DNA of 64,000 bases from Morella rubra. Lineage: Eukaryota > Streptophyta > Magnoliopsida > Fagales > Myricaceae. Numbering within the stretch: position 1 is the stretch's first letter; every line of letters begins with the position of its first letter. Below are positions 31,684-42,999 of the stretch, in pieces. The stretch spans positions 124,001-188,000 of the forward strand of contig RXIC02000495.1 of the NCBI GenBank assembly GCA_003952965.2, in the 5' to 3' direction. A program made the position numbers and the translations under genes. The notes beneath the pieces are model-generated. The model was not told where the DNA came from and searched no databases. It worked only from the letters and a program-made list of their open reading frames with translations.

Positions 31684-34600
31684 GTACTACAAATCAACTC
31701 CATGCCGATTGAGTAAATGCTTATCTCTTGTTGTTACGATTATTCTACTTCCCAAACCAAACCAATCACAACTAGTTTCTCTAATTGTTTCACTCCTCCA
31801 CATCATCAAGAATTAAAATAACCTTTTTGAAGCAAAGCCTGTTCTTTATCTCATTAATCCCTTGATCCTCGTTATCAAGTTTCAAAGTCGAATCCTTTAA
31901 AATGTCATAAAGAAGTTTAGTTTGTAGATGGGCGAACCCATTCAGAAATTTTTTTAATGTCTGCAAAAAACAACTACCATCAAAGTGATAAGCAATCGAT
32001 TGTAGACTAGCAAGTGTTGTCTTACCAATCCCACCGATTTCCCTACCATGTGTACCACATCGAACTCAAAAGCTCCTGGACACGTGACTTTATTCCAATT
32101 GGAAACTTGGCAACGTATAGGACATCTAAGAATCCCTTGAACCCGTTATTTTCGTCGATCCTTCATATAAAAGGCTAAGTAGAGGGCGAAGTAGAAAAAT
32201 TACAAAAGCTGCATATCAAAGTGATAAGCAATCGATTGTAGACTAGCAAGTGCAAATCCCACCGATTCCCAAGATCTATCATCAAGAGCAAAATAATATG
32301 AAAACTGTTTTTTTCTAGTTCACCAGGTCGTCTAAGTTTCTTGTCGCATTACTATTACTCGTCTTGGTTGGGACTAAGTTTCTTCTATTCTTCATTGAAC
32401 TTTATAAAGAATCATCGCGTAGCTGCCATCTTAAACTGTCAATTAAATCGTTGTTGATAATTTTTAACTGTGATTTTCATGAAATCCATCTTGAAAAGAG
32501 TTGTACATATCAGTCAATTTTGGTACTTATCGCAGTCTCTAAGTCTCTTTACCAATTCATACACAATTTCCTAAATTAGTGGTAAAGAAAAACAAAAATA
32601 GATTTTAATGAAGGAACAAGATTGGTTAGAAATAACTTTCTTTCTTCCAGTGGAACCTGGACAAATTGGCTACTTTGCTTTCCTCTAGGAAAGGATTCCC
32701 TCCTAAGAGAGAATTACCTAGGGCTTGTTTGGAAATGGTTGTGGTTGTGGTTTTGGTTTTGGTTTGGGTTCAACTTTCAAATTTCAAATTTTAAGATTTA
32801 AATATTGTTTTAGTTGTAAGGATTTGTTTGGTTGTTTAAGATTTGGAATGATTTATATTTATTAAATTAAATAATATTAATTTATAGTTATTATGATATT
32901 CAAAAAATAAAAAAAAATAAGAAAATGATTTTAAAAATAAGAAAAATATATAATTCAAAAAATAAGTAGAAAATGATTTCAAAAATATCAAAAATTATAA
33001 AAATAGATAAAATATGAAACTAATAAAAAAATATCCATAAAAATTAAAATACCCAAGATAAAAATATGCAAGTTTTATAAATAAATAAATTTTACATTAC
33101 CTTAACATTACCTTATTTGTTTTCTTGGAATTTTCGTAACATGCTGTTAATTTTTGCAAAAAACTCAGTGGTGTTCCTAGTTTTCGGGTTACTCGGCATC
33201 GGGTTCCCGAGTACAGGGAAACCGGAATTTTTTTTTTAACAAAACTAATCGTTTTGTCCCCTCTCCGGCCCTCCCCAATTTCTTCGTGTTTCTTTAGATT
33301 CCAGATGACAGATCCCCCCTCCCAAAGCTTCTTGCCCATCTCACCCTGTGCCTTTCTCTCTCCCTCCCCTCCCTCTCTGGCGGCAGTGGCACAGCCTTTC
33401 GCCAACCACCATGCCTACTCGCTGCCGGGCCTCCAGTTGCCGACCACAGCTTCTTCATTTTCTCCCATCCTTCACGCGTCAATCTCTCTCAAGGATTGAG
33501 ATTCATTTAGGTATGTTGTTAAAAATTAATGGGTTTGTTGATTTTAATTGTTCTATTGAAAATGTTGCTTAACTTTTCCCCCTTGTTAATTTGTTTGTTG
33601 TTTTTAGGGTTTATGCTCAACGTGTCTAATGCTACTTGAGATGCATACCCATGAAAACTACTGCATACCCTTGAAAATTTTATGCTCAATAAAATTTGTT
33701 GTTCTATTGAAAACTATTACCCAACTTGAGAATTATTACTACTGCATTGTTCCAGAATTATTAACACTTGAATTAGATTTTTGCAGGCTGGAATAGTTAT
33801 TATCATTTGAATTTGGTTTGTGAAGGCCGAATAGAATATTGCTTTCTCCTTATTATTCAATTACCGATTACTTATATGATTCATATTATATTAATCAAAG
33901 ATCTTTTAAGATGATCTTTCTTTAATTTTATTGATTTTGAATTTCATTATTTTAGATTTTATTGATGTGCGATCAATGGACTGAAAGAAAAAGAAAACAA
34001 ATACATTGGGCAAAGGGCATAATATGCTAAAAAATGGCCTAATATGAATGTAGGTTAACCGAAAATCGCCACCGTTAAGGGCCAATTTTTGCCTTTAACG
34101 ATATACGTGTACGTGGCAATTATTTGAAAACCAGCTTATCCGGTGTAGGTGCCGGTTTTCAGTTATTGTGCATTGTACTACAAATCAACTCCATGCCGAT
34201 TGAGTAAATGCTTATCTCTTGTTGTTACGATTATTCTACTTCCCAAACCAAACCAATCACATGCTCCGACTAGTTTCTCTAATTGTTTCAACTCCTCCAC
34301 ATCATCAAGAATTAAAATAACCTTTTTGAAGCAAAGCCTGTTCTTTATCTGATCCAACTCCTCCACATCAAAGTTAAAAATAACCTTTCTTTGAAGCAAA
34401 AGCCTGTTTAGTAATCTCATTCAATCCTTGATCCTCGTTATTCAAGTTTTTTAAGAAATTTTTTTAATGAATCTGCTTTAAAATGTCATAAAGAAAGTGA
34501 TAAGCAGATGGGCGAACTTATCTCTTGTTGTTACGATTATTCTACTTCCCAAACCAAACCAATCACATGCTCCGACTAGTTTCTCTAATTGTTTCAACTC

Positions 34601-36005
34601 CTCCACATCATCAAGAATTAAAATAACCTTTTTGAAGCAAAGCCTGTTCTTTATCTATTAATCCCTTGATCCTCGTTATCAAGTTTCAAAGTCGAATCCT
34701 TTAAAATGTCATCGAACCCATTCAGAAATTTTTTTAATGTCTGATGCCATCAAAGTGATAAGCAATCGATTGTAGACTGTTTTAGCAAGTGCTGTCTTAC
34801 CAATCCCACCGATTCCCAAGATCCCTATCATCAATACCATACTTTGAATACTCAAGCAAAATAATGTCGTGTGCATGTGACCAGTCTATTCCCCAAAAAC
34901 ATACTTTTACAGCATTTTTTTTTTTTTTTTTTTTTATCATTACTTGGCCTGGGTCCGAAACTTCACAACGTTCATAAGATGTTGGACGACATGTTGATCT
35001 TGAAAACCGTTGAACGATTTCGTTGATGAATTCAGATTCATTCCTATCAATACAAAGCATAAAATTGATTTAATAAGATACTCAATGGCAATGGTAGGCT
35101 ATGAGTAGGGGATACTAAACAGTAGAAATTATTCACAAAATACGTGTGTCCCCTCTAAAGCAAATTCGAGAAGTGAAATGGCTAAAAGAGTTATATAGTG
35201 TTTTTTTTTTAAAATTACTCGTCTTGGTTGGGACTAAGTTTCTTCTATTCTTCATTGAACTTTATAAAGAATCATCGCGTAGCTGCCATCTTTAAACTGT
35301 CAATTAAATCGTTGTTGATAATTTTTAACTGTGATTTTCATGAAATCCATCTTGGAAAGAGTTGTACATATCAGTCAATTTTGGTACTTATCGCAGTCTC
35401 TAAGTCTCTTTACCAATTCATACACAATTTCCTAAATTAGTGGTAAAGAAAAACAAAAATAGATTTTAATGAAGGAACAAGATTGGTTAGAAATAACTTT
35501 CTTTCTTCCAGTGGAACCTGGACAAATTGGCTACTTTGCTTTCCTCTAGGAAAGGATTCCCTCCTAAGAGAGAATTACCTAGGGCTTGTTTGGAAATGAG
35601 TTGTGGTTGTGGTTGTGGTTTTGGTTTTGGGTTTCAACTTTCAAATTTCAAATTTTAAGATTTAAATATTGTTTAGTTGTAAGGATTTGTTTGGTTGTTT
35701 AAGATTTGGAATGATTTATATGTTAATTAAATTAAATAATATTAATTTACAGTTATTATAATATCAAAAAATAAAAAAAAATAAGAAAAATGATTTTAAA
35801 AAATAAGAAAAATATATAATTCAAAAAATAAGTAGAAAATGATTTCAAAAATATCAAAAATTATAAAAATAGATAAAATATGAAACTAATAAAAAATATC
35901 CATAAAAATTAAAATACCCAAGATAAAAATATGCAAGTTTTATAAATAAATAAATTTTACATTACCTTAACATTACCTTATTTGTTTTCTTGGAATTTTC
36001 GTAAC
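30727..36005. repeat. Tandem duplication of part of TNL-C (2.4 and 2.86 kb units)
   Basis: Unit 1 (about 30727-33150) and unit 2 (about 33150-36005) both run from inside the hAT element, through the NB-ARC 5' half and the TIR exon end, into the foldback element arm, in the same order. The junction is near 33142-33165, where cgtaacatg is followed by ctgttaatttttgcaaa. Unit 2 is longer because it has an extra internal copy of NBS sequence. Confidence 0.85.
34211..34657 (-). repeat. Internal duplication of the kinase-2 region of TNL-C
   Basis: The block beginning cttatctcttgttgttacga at 34211 is repeated at 34517, 306 bases on. Each copy covers about 140 bases encoding the kinase-2/RNBS-B region ([16 protein letters not shown]). 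The sequence between is scrambled NBS sequence. Confidence 0.8.
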
Positions 36006-37149
36006 ATGTGTTAATTTTTCTTTTCCTTTTTTTACCAAGAATGTTAATATTTTCTTGTTTTATCCTTTTTTTTTAGCATACATCTCTATTTTCTCTAAAA
36101 ATTGTCAATATATTATTTGCACAAAATGAAAAAGAAAAAAGAAAGAAAGAAAAGAAGAAGATATATACAATTGTCCTTCTGGTTAAGTATCTCACCAAAT
36201 AAAATCATTTATGTGGCATTTATGACGTCAACAATTCATTAATATTTCCTAATTTCATTTGTAGAGTATATTGCCCAAAAGAAAGAATTAAAAACCAAAA
36301 ACAGGAAAATATGCTTTTATGGTTATTGACGAAAAGGCTAGAGATATTTTATCTAAGTCTAGAGATATGATACAATTTTATCACGGTTATAATGATTTCA
36401 ATTACATAATATGACCTTATTATCATAAACACACTTATATAATATGTAACTAGTGCAAATACCTAACGTGAGACCAAACAATGCCATAACTATTTTTTTT
36501 TTTTTTGTAATAATCAAATTTATAGTTTTTTTTATTATATTTGTCAATTTTTATTTATTTTATAAATTTTACACGATTTTTATCTATCTTTTAATTTTTG
36601 TGGATTTTTTTATTAGTTTCATATTTTATCTATTTTATAATTTTTTATATATATGAAATTATTTTCTACTTATTTTTTGAATTATATATATTTTCTGGTT
36701 TTTTAAAATCATTTTTTATTTTCTTATTTTTTGAATATCATAATAACTATAAATTAATATTATTTAATTGAATTAAAATATAAATCATTCCAAATCTTAA
36801 ACAATCAAACAAATCCTTACAACTAAACAATATTAAAATATTAAAATTTGAAATTTGAAAGTTGAACCCAAAACCAAAACCAAAACCACAAACCACAACC
36901 CATTTCCAAACAAGCCACTAATGGGTCAAAACAGGCCATTAGATGGATGATAGCACATTAATAAATCTATCTAATATTCCAATAGTTTATATTAAAATGG
37001 CAAAAAAATGCAAAATGAAAAAAAAAACTCTAAATGGATTTATTAATGTGCTATCATTAATATAGACCATTGGATGGATTCATTAATGTGTTGTCATCCA
37101 TCTAATACCTATTATGACCCATTAGGTAATTCCCTCTTTGGAGGGAATC
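35548..37149. mobile_element. MITE in the TIR exon of TNL-C, itself split by a foldback element
   Basis: The left terminus ggattccctcctaagagaga is matched in inverted form by the right terminus ending ggagggaatcc at 37149. Together with taggtaattccc on the right and gaattaccta on the left this gives arms of about 28 bases. The inner inverted sequences (gacccattaggtaa, and actaatgggtca at 36918) extend the arms. The foldback element at 35583-36917 lies inside it. Confidence 0.65.
35583..36917. mobile_element. Foldback-type element with arms of about 400 bp
   Basis: The left arm begins ggcttgtttggaaatgagtt and the right arm ends aacccatttccaaacaagcc, its reverse complement. The inverted match continues through the ttcaactttcaaatttcaaa region for several hundred AT-rich bases. 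The middle (about 36000-36480) is not repeated. The left arm alone also occurs in the first tandem unit (32728-33110). No clear target-site duplication is seen, so the superfamily is not assigned. Confidence 0.7.
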
Positions 37150-37499
37150 CGAGTTCCTTCTCTCCACCTCTGCACCTTCACGTCATTTTTGAATCTCTTC
37201 TTGAGATCGGCCAATGTTTTTTCAAAAGTCTTTGTTTGCTTCCGCAGTTCTTATGGATCTACTTGGTAAAACACTGGTAGGACCATTTGTTGTTTTGTTT
37301 CCATACACTGGAGAATCTTCATCAACTCTTCCAAGCACCATGTGGATGAAGCATAGTTTTCTTAGAGTACAAATAATGATCGAAATCTTTGACTCTTTGA
37401 TAGCTTTAAGAATCGCAGGCGAAATATTATCTTCCTTTCTCAACATGTCGTCAAATGTAGATCTTGATCCCTCTTTGACGCAAAGTGTTGTCCAAGTGA

Positions 37500-39546
37500 C
37501 ACTACAATAAATTCGGGCTATAGCAACAAGACAACACGTCGCTGCAACCCCCCAAAAAACAGAAAAAATTACAAAAATAAAAATGTCGCACCTCCGTCGC
37601 TTTTACCGCGTCACTATAGAAATCCGGCGACATTTTTTTCTCTTTGTTACTGCATAACAAAACTTAAGATGGCGTTGCAAGAGGGCTTCCTCAAGGTCGC
37701 TGTTGTTGGTTACCCTCATTGCCATGACCATCGCAAAAATGCTCATTCAGCAAAAATCAGGGGTCGCAAAAATGCTTGTTTAGCAACGAAAAACAGGGGT
37801 CGCAAAAATGCTTGTTTAGCAACGAAAATCTGGTATCGCGAGTGCTTATTTTTGGCCATATAATTTTGTGGAAGGTGTTGTTTTACGATTGTCATTGAAA
37901 CTTCGAGATTTCTACGACTTCCCATTTGTCACTTTACCCATTCAATAGATTAATTCAAACATAAATCTCGAAAGGAGGAAATGAGAAGGAAGAAATGGAA
38001 ATTGTAATTTAGCTGCAGGGAAGAAATACATTCAGATTGATTACAACACACAAGCCTAACAATCTGATTGGTACAAATCAACGAACAAATCAACGACGAC
38101 AAATCAATATTCACATTTTTCAAAATTTGAAACAATACTATCTCTCAACAATACCTAACAATCAAAAACTCAGTACAAGTTCAAAGTGAAATAAAAAAGA
38201 GATCTTGACCGAGAAAAGCGTAGGATCCAAAACACCGTGAAAATACTGCCCCCTTCTCCATCGCAGTGGTGATCATGTCTTCATTCATAATGTGCTTCCA
38301 TAGATTCAAAATATCGTGAAAATGTTACTCCTTGTCGATCGCGGAGGTGTCGTGGAAGTGGAAGACGAAATTTTTATCTTCATTTTGAGAGAGAGAGAGG
38401 ACAAAGGGAGCCGAAAGATTTGGGATTTGGGTTCGCCAAAGGAGATGAAAGAGTTAGGTTTGTCGTAGGAGACAAATGACAGAAATTTAAAGAATTAAAG
38501 AGGGGAGGCGGCAGTGAGAAGAAGATAAGTTAGGGTTTGGGTTTAAATGAATGGTTGAAGCATGTGTTAGGGCAACAGTTATTGAAAGACAATCATGTCC
38601 TTGTCTGTTCTAAAAAATAACCATCTAATTAGGGGTATATAGGTAATAACGTATGAGTAAGAAACATCAATTACTAATTTACTCTACAAACCAACGGAAA
38701 TACCTTTTTATCCTATCTTTTAATTTATAGTTATTATGATATTCAAAAAATAATTTTAAAAAATCAGAAAAATATATAATTCAAAAAATAAGTAGAAAAT
38801 AGTTTCATAAATAGAAAAAATTATAAAAATGGATAAAATATGAAACCATTTTCTATATTATAAAAATTATAAAAATAGATAAAGTAGAAAATTAGTTGAT
38901 ATTTTATCTATTTTTATAATTTTTATATTTATGAAACCATTTTCTACTTATTTTTTGAATTATATGTTTTAATTTTTTTAATATCATAATAACTATAAAT
39001 AATAAATAATAATATTATTTAATTTTATAATATATAAATCATTCAAGGCCGCAGCACTGAATGATATATATTTCTAAGTCGCGCACGGCCTGCACGACTT
39101 AGAAATATAACGCGCGGGGGCGCAAAATTCCAGCACCCCTGCGCACGCACATCCTGCGCGCAAAGTCGCTCGCAGAGGGCTAGAATCCAGCCCCTGTCTC
39201 TCGCGTCCCGCATGCACGGCACTGGAAATTCCAATCCCTGTCGAGACCTATTTTTAGCTAAACAATTGTTTTGTTACGATAACACTTTTGGCACAACGAA
39301 TATACAATTTCGTCGTAAAAACTATTTGTTTTACCTTTTAAGCGACGAATAATATATTTTCGCAAAAGAGTATTTTTTAGTTGCTAAAATTGTCCTTTAG
39401 TCGCTAAAATTGTCCTGCGACAAAATTGAGTAGTGATAAAGTTGACGAATTAAGTTTAAATTTATGTTGTAAAAAGCATAGTTATAACTACGAAATTAAT
39501 TTCGTTGCTGATAAATTCGTAGCTAAAGAGCAAATCTCTTGTAGTG
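37500..39546. mobile_element. CACTA (En/Spm) element, 2.05 kb, non-autonomous
   Basis: It begins CACTACAATAAATTC and ends (other strand) CACTACAAGAGATTT, the hallmark CACTACAA ends. It is flanked by tga on both sides (37497-37499 and 39547-39549), the 3-bp duplication typical of CACTA elements. The empty site with one tga is at 9865-9867 in TNL-A. Subterminal repeats of gcgac type occur near both ends. No transposase is seen. Confidence 0.92.
39043..39240. repeat. GC-rich island with a perfect 15-bp hairpin
   Basis: The arms tatatttctaagtcg (39067-39081) and cgacttagaaatata (39095-39109) are perfect reverse complements around a 13-base loop. About 120 strongly GC-rich bases follow, ending in ggcactggaaattcc. 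The same island is at 46336-46530. It lies inside the CACTA element and looks like a nested small element. Confidence 0.75.
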
Positions 39547-39674
39547 TGAGCAACAAAAGTGTTTCGAACATCTTCCCCTCTAAAGCTCAAGAATACATCA
39601 TAAGTCCACCGTGGGATACTAAAAGAAGAGGAGAAAGAAGAAGAGGCTCTTTGGACATCCAAGGAGGAAGTCAT

Positions 39675-41650
39675 TGTGTAGAGAATGCCTGAACGCGAGG
39701 CAAGCTTGATTCCTACTCCTAAGAGATCATAGTTGGAGAAACGGCGACTGTCCTTAAATATAATGGAGAAGTCGATATGGTGTTAGTGATACGCAGAAGA
39801 GAGAGAAAGAAAGATGAGCGAGTACTTGGATCTTGGCAACTTCCTGGAAGAAGACAATTAATTTGCATAATGAACTTCATGGAGACATTCTAGCCTTTGA
39901 CCGGAGTTAAAAAATGGCTAATGGAGAGCATCGTGTGCGCGGATGGAAAGTGGTGCGGTAGATGCCATTTGCTGACAATTAGAAAAAAAACAAAAAAAAG
40001 ATGCCATTTGCTGACACTCAGTATGGGTGGTGCGCCGTCGGATCTCATGGCTGCCGCGAATCTTACGGTGCGTCGTCGGAGTTAAAATGATTGGACGTTG
40101 ATATTTTTTTTATTTTGATAAAATTGTAAATATTTATATTTTATAGATTTTTATATAAAAATTATAAAATTTTTAATTTTTATTAGAGTTTATAAAAATG
40201 TATAGAAAGATGATTTGATATAATTATTTAATTAAAAAATATTAGAGGTAAATGAAAAAGTATTAAGTGTAAAGATTTTATAATTTTTAAAAAAAAATAT
40301 TAGAATTTATGTAAAAGTTATTAAAGATGGTATAAAAGTTATTAATATTTATGTATTAATTTTTAAAATGTTAAATGTTCATTTTATATATTTTACTGAA
40401 TATATTTATATTTTAAAATATTTTTACGAACTCACATGTCTGGCCTTGAAAGAATCGCCAGTTAAAATATTAACCGAAAAAGAGTGATGTCAACTTCCCT
40501 AAATCCGTTAGCGCATTCAAAAACCACCGTGCGCGTTGGTAGAGAAATTTGGCAAGGCCCAAAAACATCAGGGTCACTGGCCACACAAATTTAACAGGGA
40601 ACAGGTAGTTAAAAAAACATTATACAATTCTCCATAAAAATAAAAAGTAAAAAACAATAGAAGAGTACTAGAGAAAAGTTAAAAAGAAGAAAAAAAAAAA
40701 AAAAAGGCAATATTTAAGAGTGACTCCATGCATTTGGTTTTCTAGAAAAGCAGATGAAAACAAAAACATTGTTATATCTTACTGTTCAAATTAATACCTA
40801 AGATGTGGCTACGAAAGCAAGTCAAAACATAGGATAGTTAGAACATCTTTGGAGTCTGTGCAAGCTGGTAACAGTTTTCTTGGTGTTAATCCCTGGTTGG
40901 GTTTATACGATAGTCCAGGACTCCAGCTTGGGTAATATCTGTCCTGGGAGTGTGGACCCAGGTTGGGTTTATACGACTTTTGACAAGATTGTGTGAGACC
41001 TGTGCGGCCATTTGGGTTAGCCCTGGTTTGTAACCTTTAAGGTCCACTGGGTTGCGGGTTGGAAAGTGATAACACAATCATTCTTTTTTCTTCTCATACC
41101 CAATAGGAAAGCAAAATGGAACAAACAGAGAATTGGAAAGAGAGAAGGTATAAGGAATCTGGATTTTGGAGTAATCAAGGAAGATTTCACACATCTGAAT
41201 CTGTACGCTGTATAAAGAGGAATGCATATACAAGCAGGGTTAACTAATTATAATTATCAAGCCTGCCTAACCAAAACCTAAAATCATGACGACAAGTTAA
41301 GTAAAGCCGCTCTTAGGAGCTTCTAAGCAAAATGCTCTCTCCGTTCCCTTTCCTGTTTCTCAACTGCTTTTTGCCCTGAATCTCTCCGTCTGATATCTCC
41401 GCTGATCTCATCTCCTCTTGTCCCAAATTACACAGCCTTCATCATCGTGAGTGATATCAGTGCATCAATTTCTTATTCTATTCTCTTGTTTTCTTCTTTC
41501 TCTCTTCTTTGTTCGACTGGTTTTCGCTTGGCTCTGTTTTGGTTCTGGTTAGCTCTATTTGTGCCGATTAGATTTTGACGATTTCTCTTGTGGATTCGTA
41601 CCTTATTAAGTTTCGCTACGATTTTCTCTACTCGACTTCGCTGATTTGGT
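39675..41650. other. TIR-gene leader, AT-rich spacer and LINE 5' region
   Basis: 39745-39870 is the conserved TIR-gene leader. 40090-40440 is extremely AT-rich. 40862-41062 is the dispersed repeat block also found at 15050. From about 41320 the pyrimidine-rich sequence before the LINE ORF1 fossil begins. I see no further gene. Confidence 0.5.
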
Positions 41651-41653
41651 CAG

Positions 41654-42351
41654 TATGAGTTCATCGAAGTAGCCTTTGAGTGGTTTGGAGGAGCTTATGG
41701 AAAAAACTAAGAATTTGTCATGGGAGGATGTGTCAGGAATTCTCAAAGTAAATAACGATCGAGCCAGAGCTGTGGAAGCGATGACTTTGGTTGGCAGATT
41801 AGCATCGCGAAAGATTTTCCCTAAACCGATAATTTTTCCTCTGATTAGAGCGAGATGGTGCTTTGCACCGAATCTAAAAATTGAGGATGCTGGTCCAAAC
41901 CGGTTTCTTACTCTTTCCAGTCATTGAATGAAAAGGAGAGGGTGCTTCGGCTTGCACCATGGAATTTCAAAGGTTATTTATTGATTTTGCAAGAATGGAG
42001 ACGTCATTAATGGACTAAAGAAAAAAGAAAAAAATCTCCAAAGCTCAGTATTGGATCCAGATCCATGGGCTTCCAATGGAATGGATTGATTAGGAAAATG
42101 CGTACTTATTGGGGAATAAGATGGGTTCAGTTCTTCAGGTGGATTCTGTGGATGTTAATAAGCCTTACCTGAGAGTTCAGGTCCAGTTTGATTTGGAATC
42201 TCCATTGCAACCTGGTTTCTTTCTACCTTGGGATTTTGGTAAATCAGTTTGGATTTCTTTTAAGTATGAACATCTTTCAAATTTTTGTTTGGCTTGTGGT
42301 CGTATTACTCATATAGTCGGGACTTGTCTTGACGATCCACATGCATATTAG
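41654..42351 (+). pseudogene. LINE ORF1 fossil (DUF4283 plus zinc knuckle), copy 1
   Basis: The frame opens MSSSK, then a stop, then PLSGLEELMEKTKNLSWEDV. It continues through the DUF4283-type region (FLPWDFGKSVWISFKYEHLS) to the zinc knuckle CLACGRITHIVGTC (CxxCx4Hx4C). There is a stop and frame change at about 41924, and more damage near 42005-42040 where the second copy is still readable. ORF1 binds LINE RNA. No ORF2 follows. Confidence 0.82.
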
Positions 42352-42999
42352 TTTGCTTTGGGGGAGGATATAAGAGGCACCATTCCTAATGAGGAATTGA
42401 GTTCTATGTATCACCCTTGGAAGAGGAATGGTTTGGGTGATGTTGGAGGAAGAGGAAGGGGTTTAGGAGGTGTTAGTGTGGATAGAGTTATGTTGATCTG
42501 GTTGGTTTCTTTGGGATTTGATTTAATAAGATACGGCAATGGTAGGTATGAGTAGGATCCAGTAGTGATTTCTCATAAGGTGGCCTGGGTTGAAATTTGG
42601 GGGATCTTGTTAGGGAGGTGAGTGGAGATGGTAATAATTGCTCAAAAATAATAGTTGGGTTGGGCTAAAAATATATCGCGGGAGACCTCTGATATTGAGG
42701 GGGTATTAGCTCAAAAATGCCATTTACAGGATAATAAGGTGAGTGGATTTGGTGGGGATATAGAAGAAATTGAAGATACGATGGTTGGTAGAAATCTCAC
42801 CACACCGATTGTTCTTGGTGGATTTAATATTTATAGAAAGCACATTTACATGTAACGGGCAGTACAGCTGCACAATGAAAGAAAAAAGAAAAAAAGGAAA
42901 CAGAGTAACAAGAATAGAATTAAGTGATATTGTCCTGTTTTGTAGTTGAGAGAATTGTGGGATCCTTATAGCTGGAGCTTTCTTTTGAATTTTGAATTG

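Larger units (their letters stand above)
29358..39674 (-). pseudogene. TNL-C, TIR-NBS-LRR gene shredded by insertions and duplication
   Basis: Surviving pieces on the minus strand: linker exon 29627-29358; NB-ARC 3' half 30661-30143 (RMHHLLRHMGREIVRQES, MHD-type region); NB-ARC 5' half 32160-31684; the end of the TIR exon near 32695-32637; second copies of these at 35043-34178 and 35550-35497; the middle of the TIR exon at 37499-37150; and its start at 39674-39547 (MTSSLDVQRASSSFSSSFS). LRR and C-JID exons are gone. A hAT-family element sits in the NB-ARC, a MITE plus foldback element and a CACTA element in the TIR exon. There is a stop at the VDP motif (VDP, stop, ELRKQ) near 37252. In the linker exon it keeps gcttttctgaagg, where TNL-A and TNL-B have lost a base. 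Confidence 0.85.

Noticed and set aside
36453..36656. Hydrophobic 67-codon ORF
   Set aside because: It is AT-rich sequence of the foldback element arm, giving F, I and Y codons by composition.
39043..39234. 63-codon minus-strand ORF repeated at 46330-46521
   Set aside because: It is the GC-rich hairpin island inside the CACTA element; the length reflects low stop frequency in GC-rich DNA.
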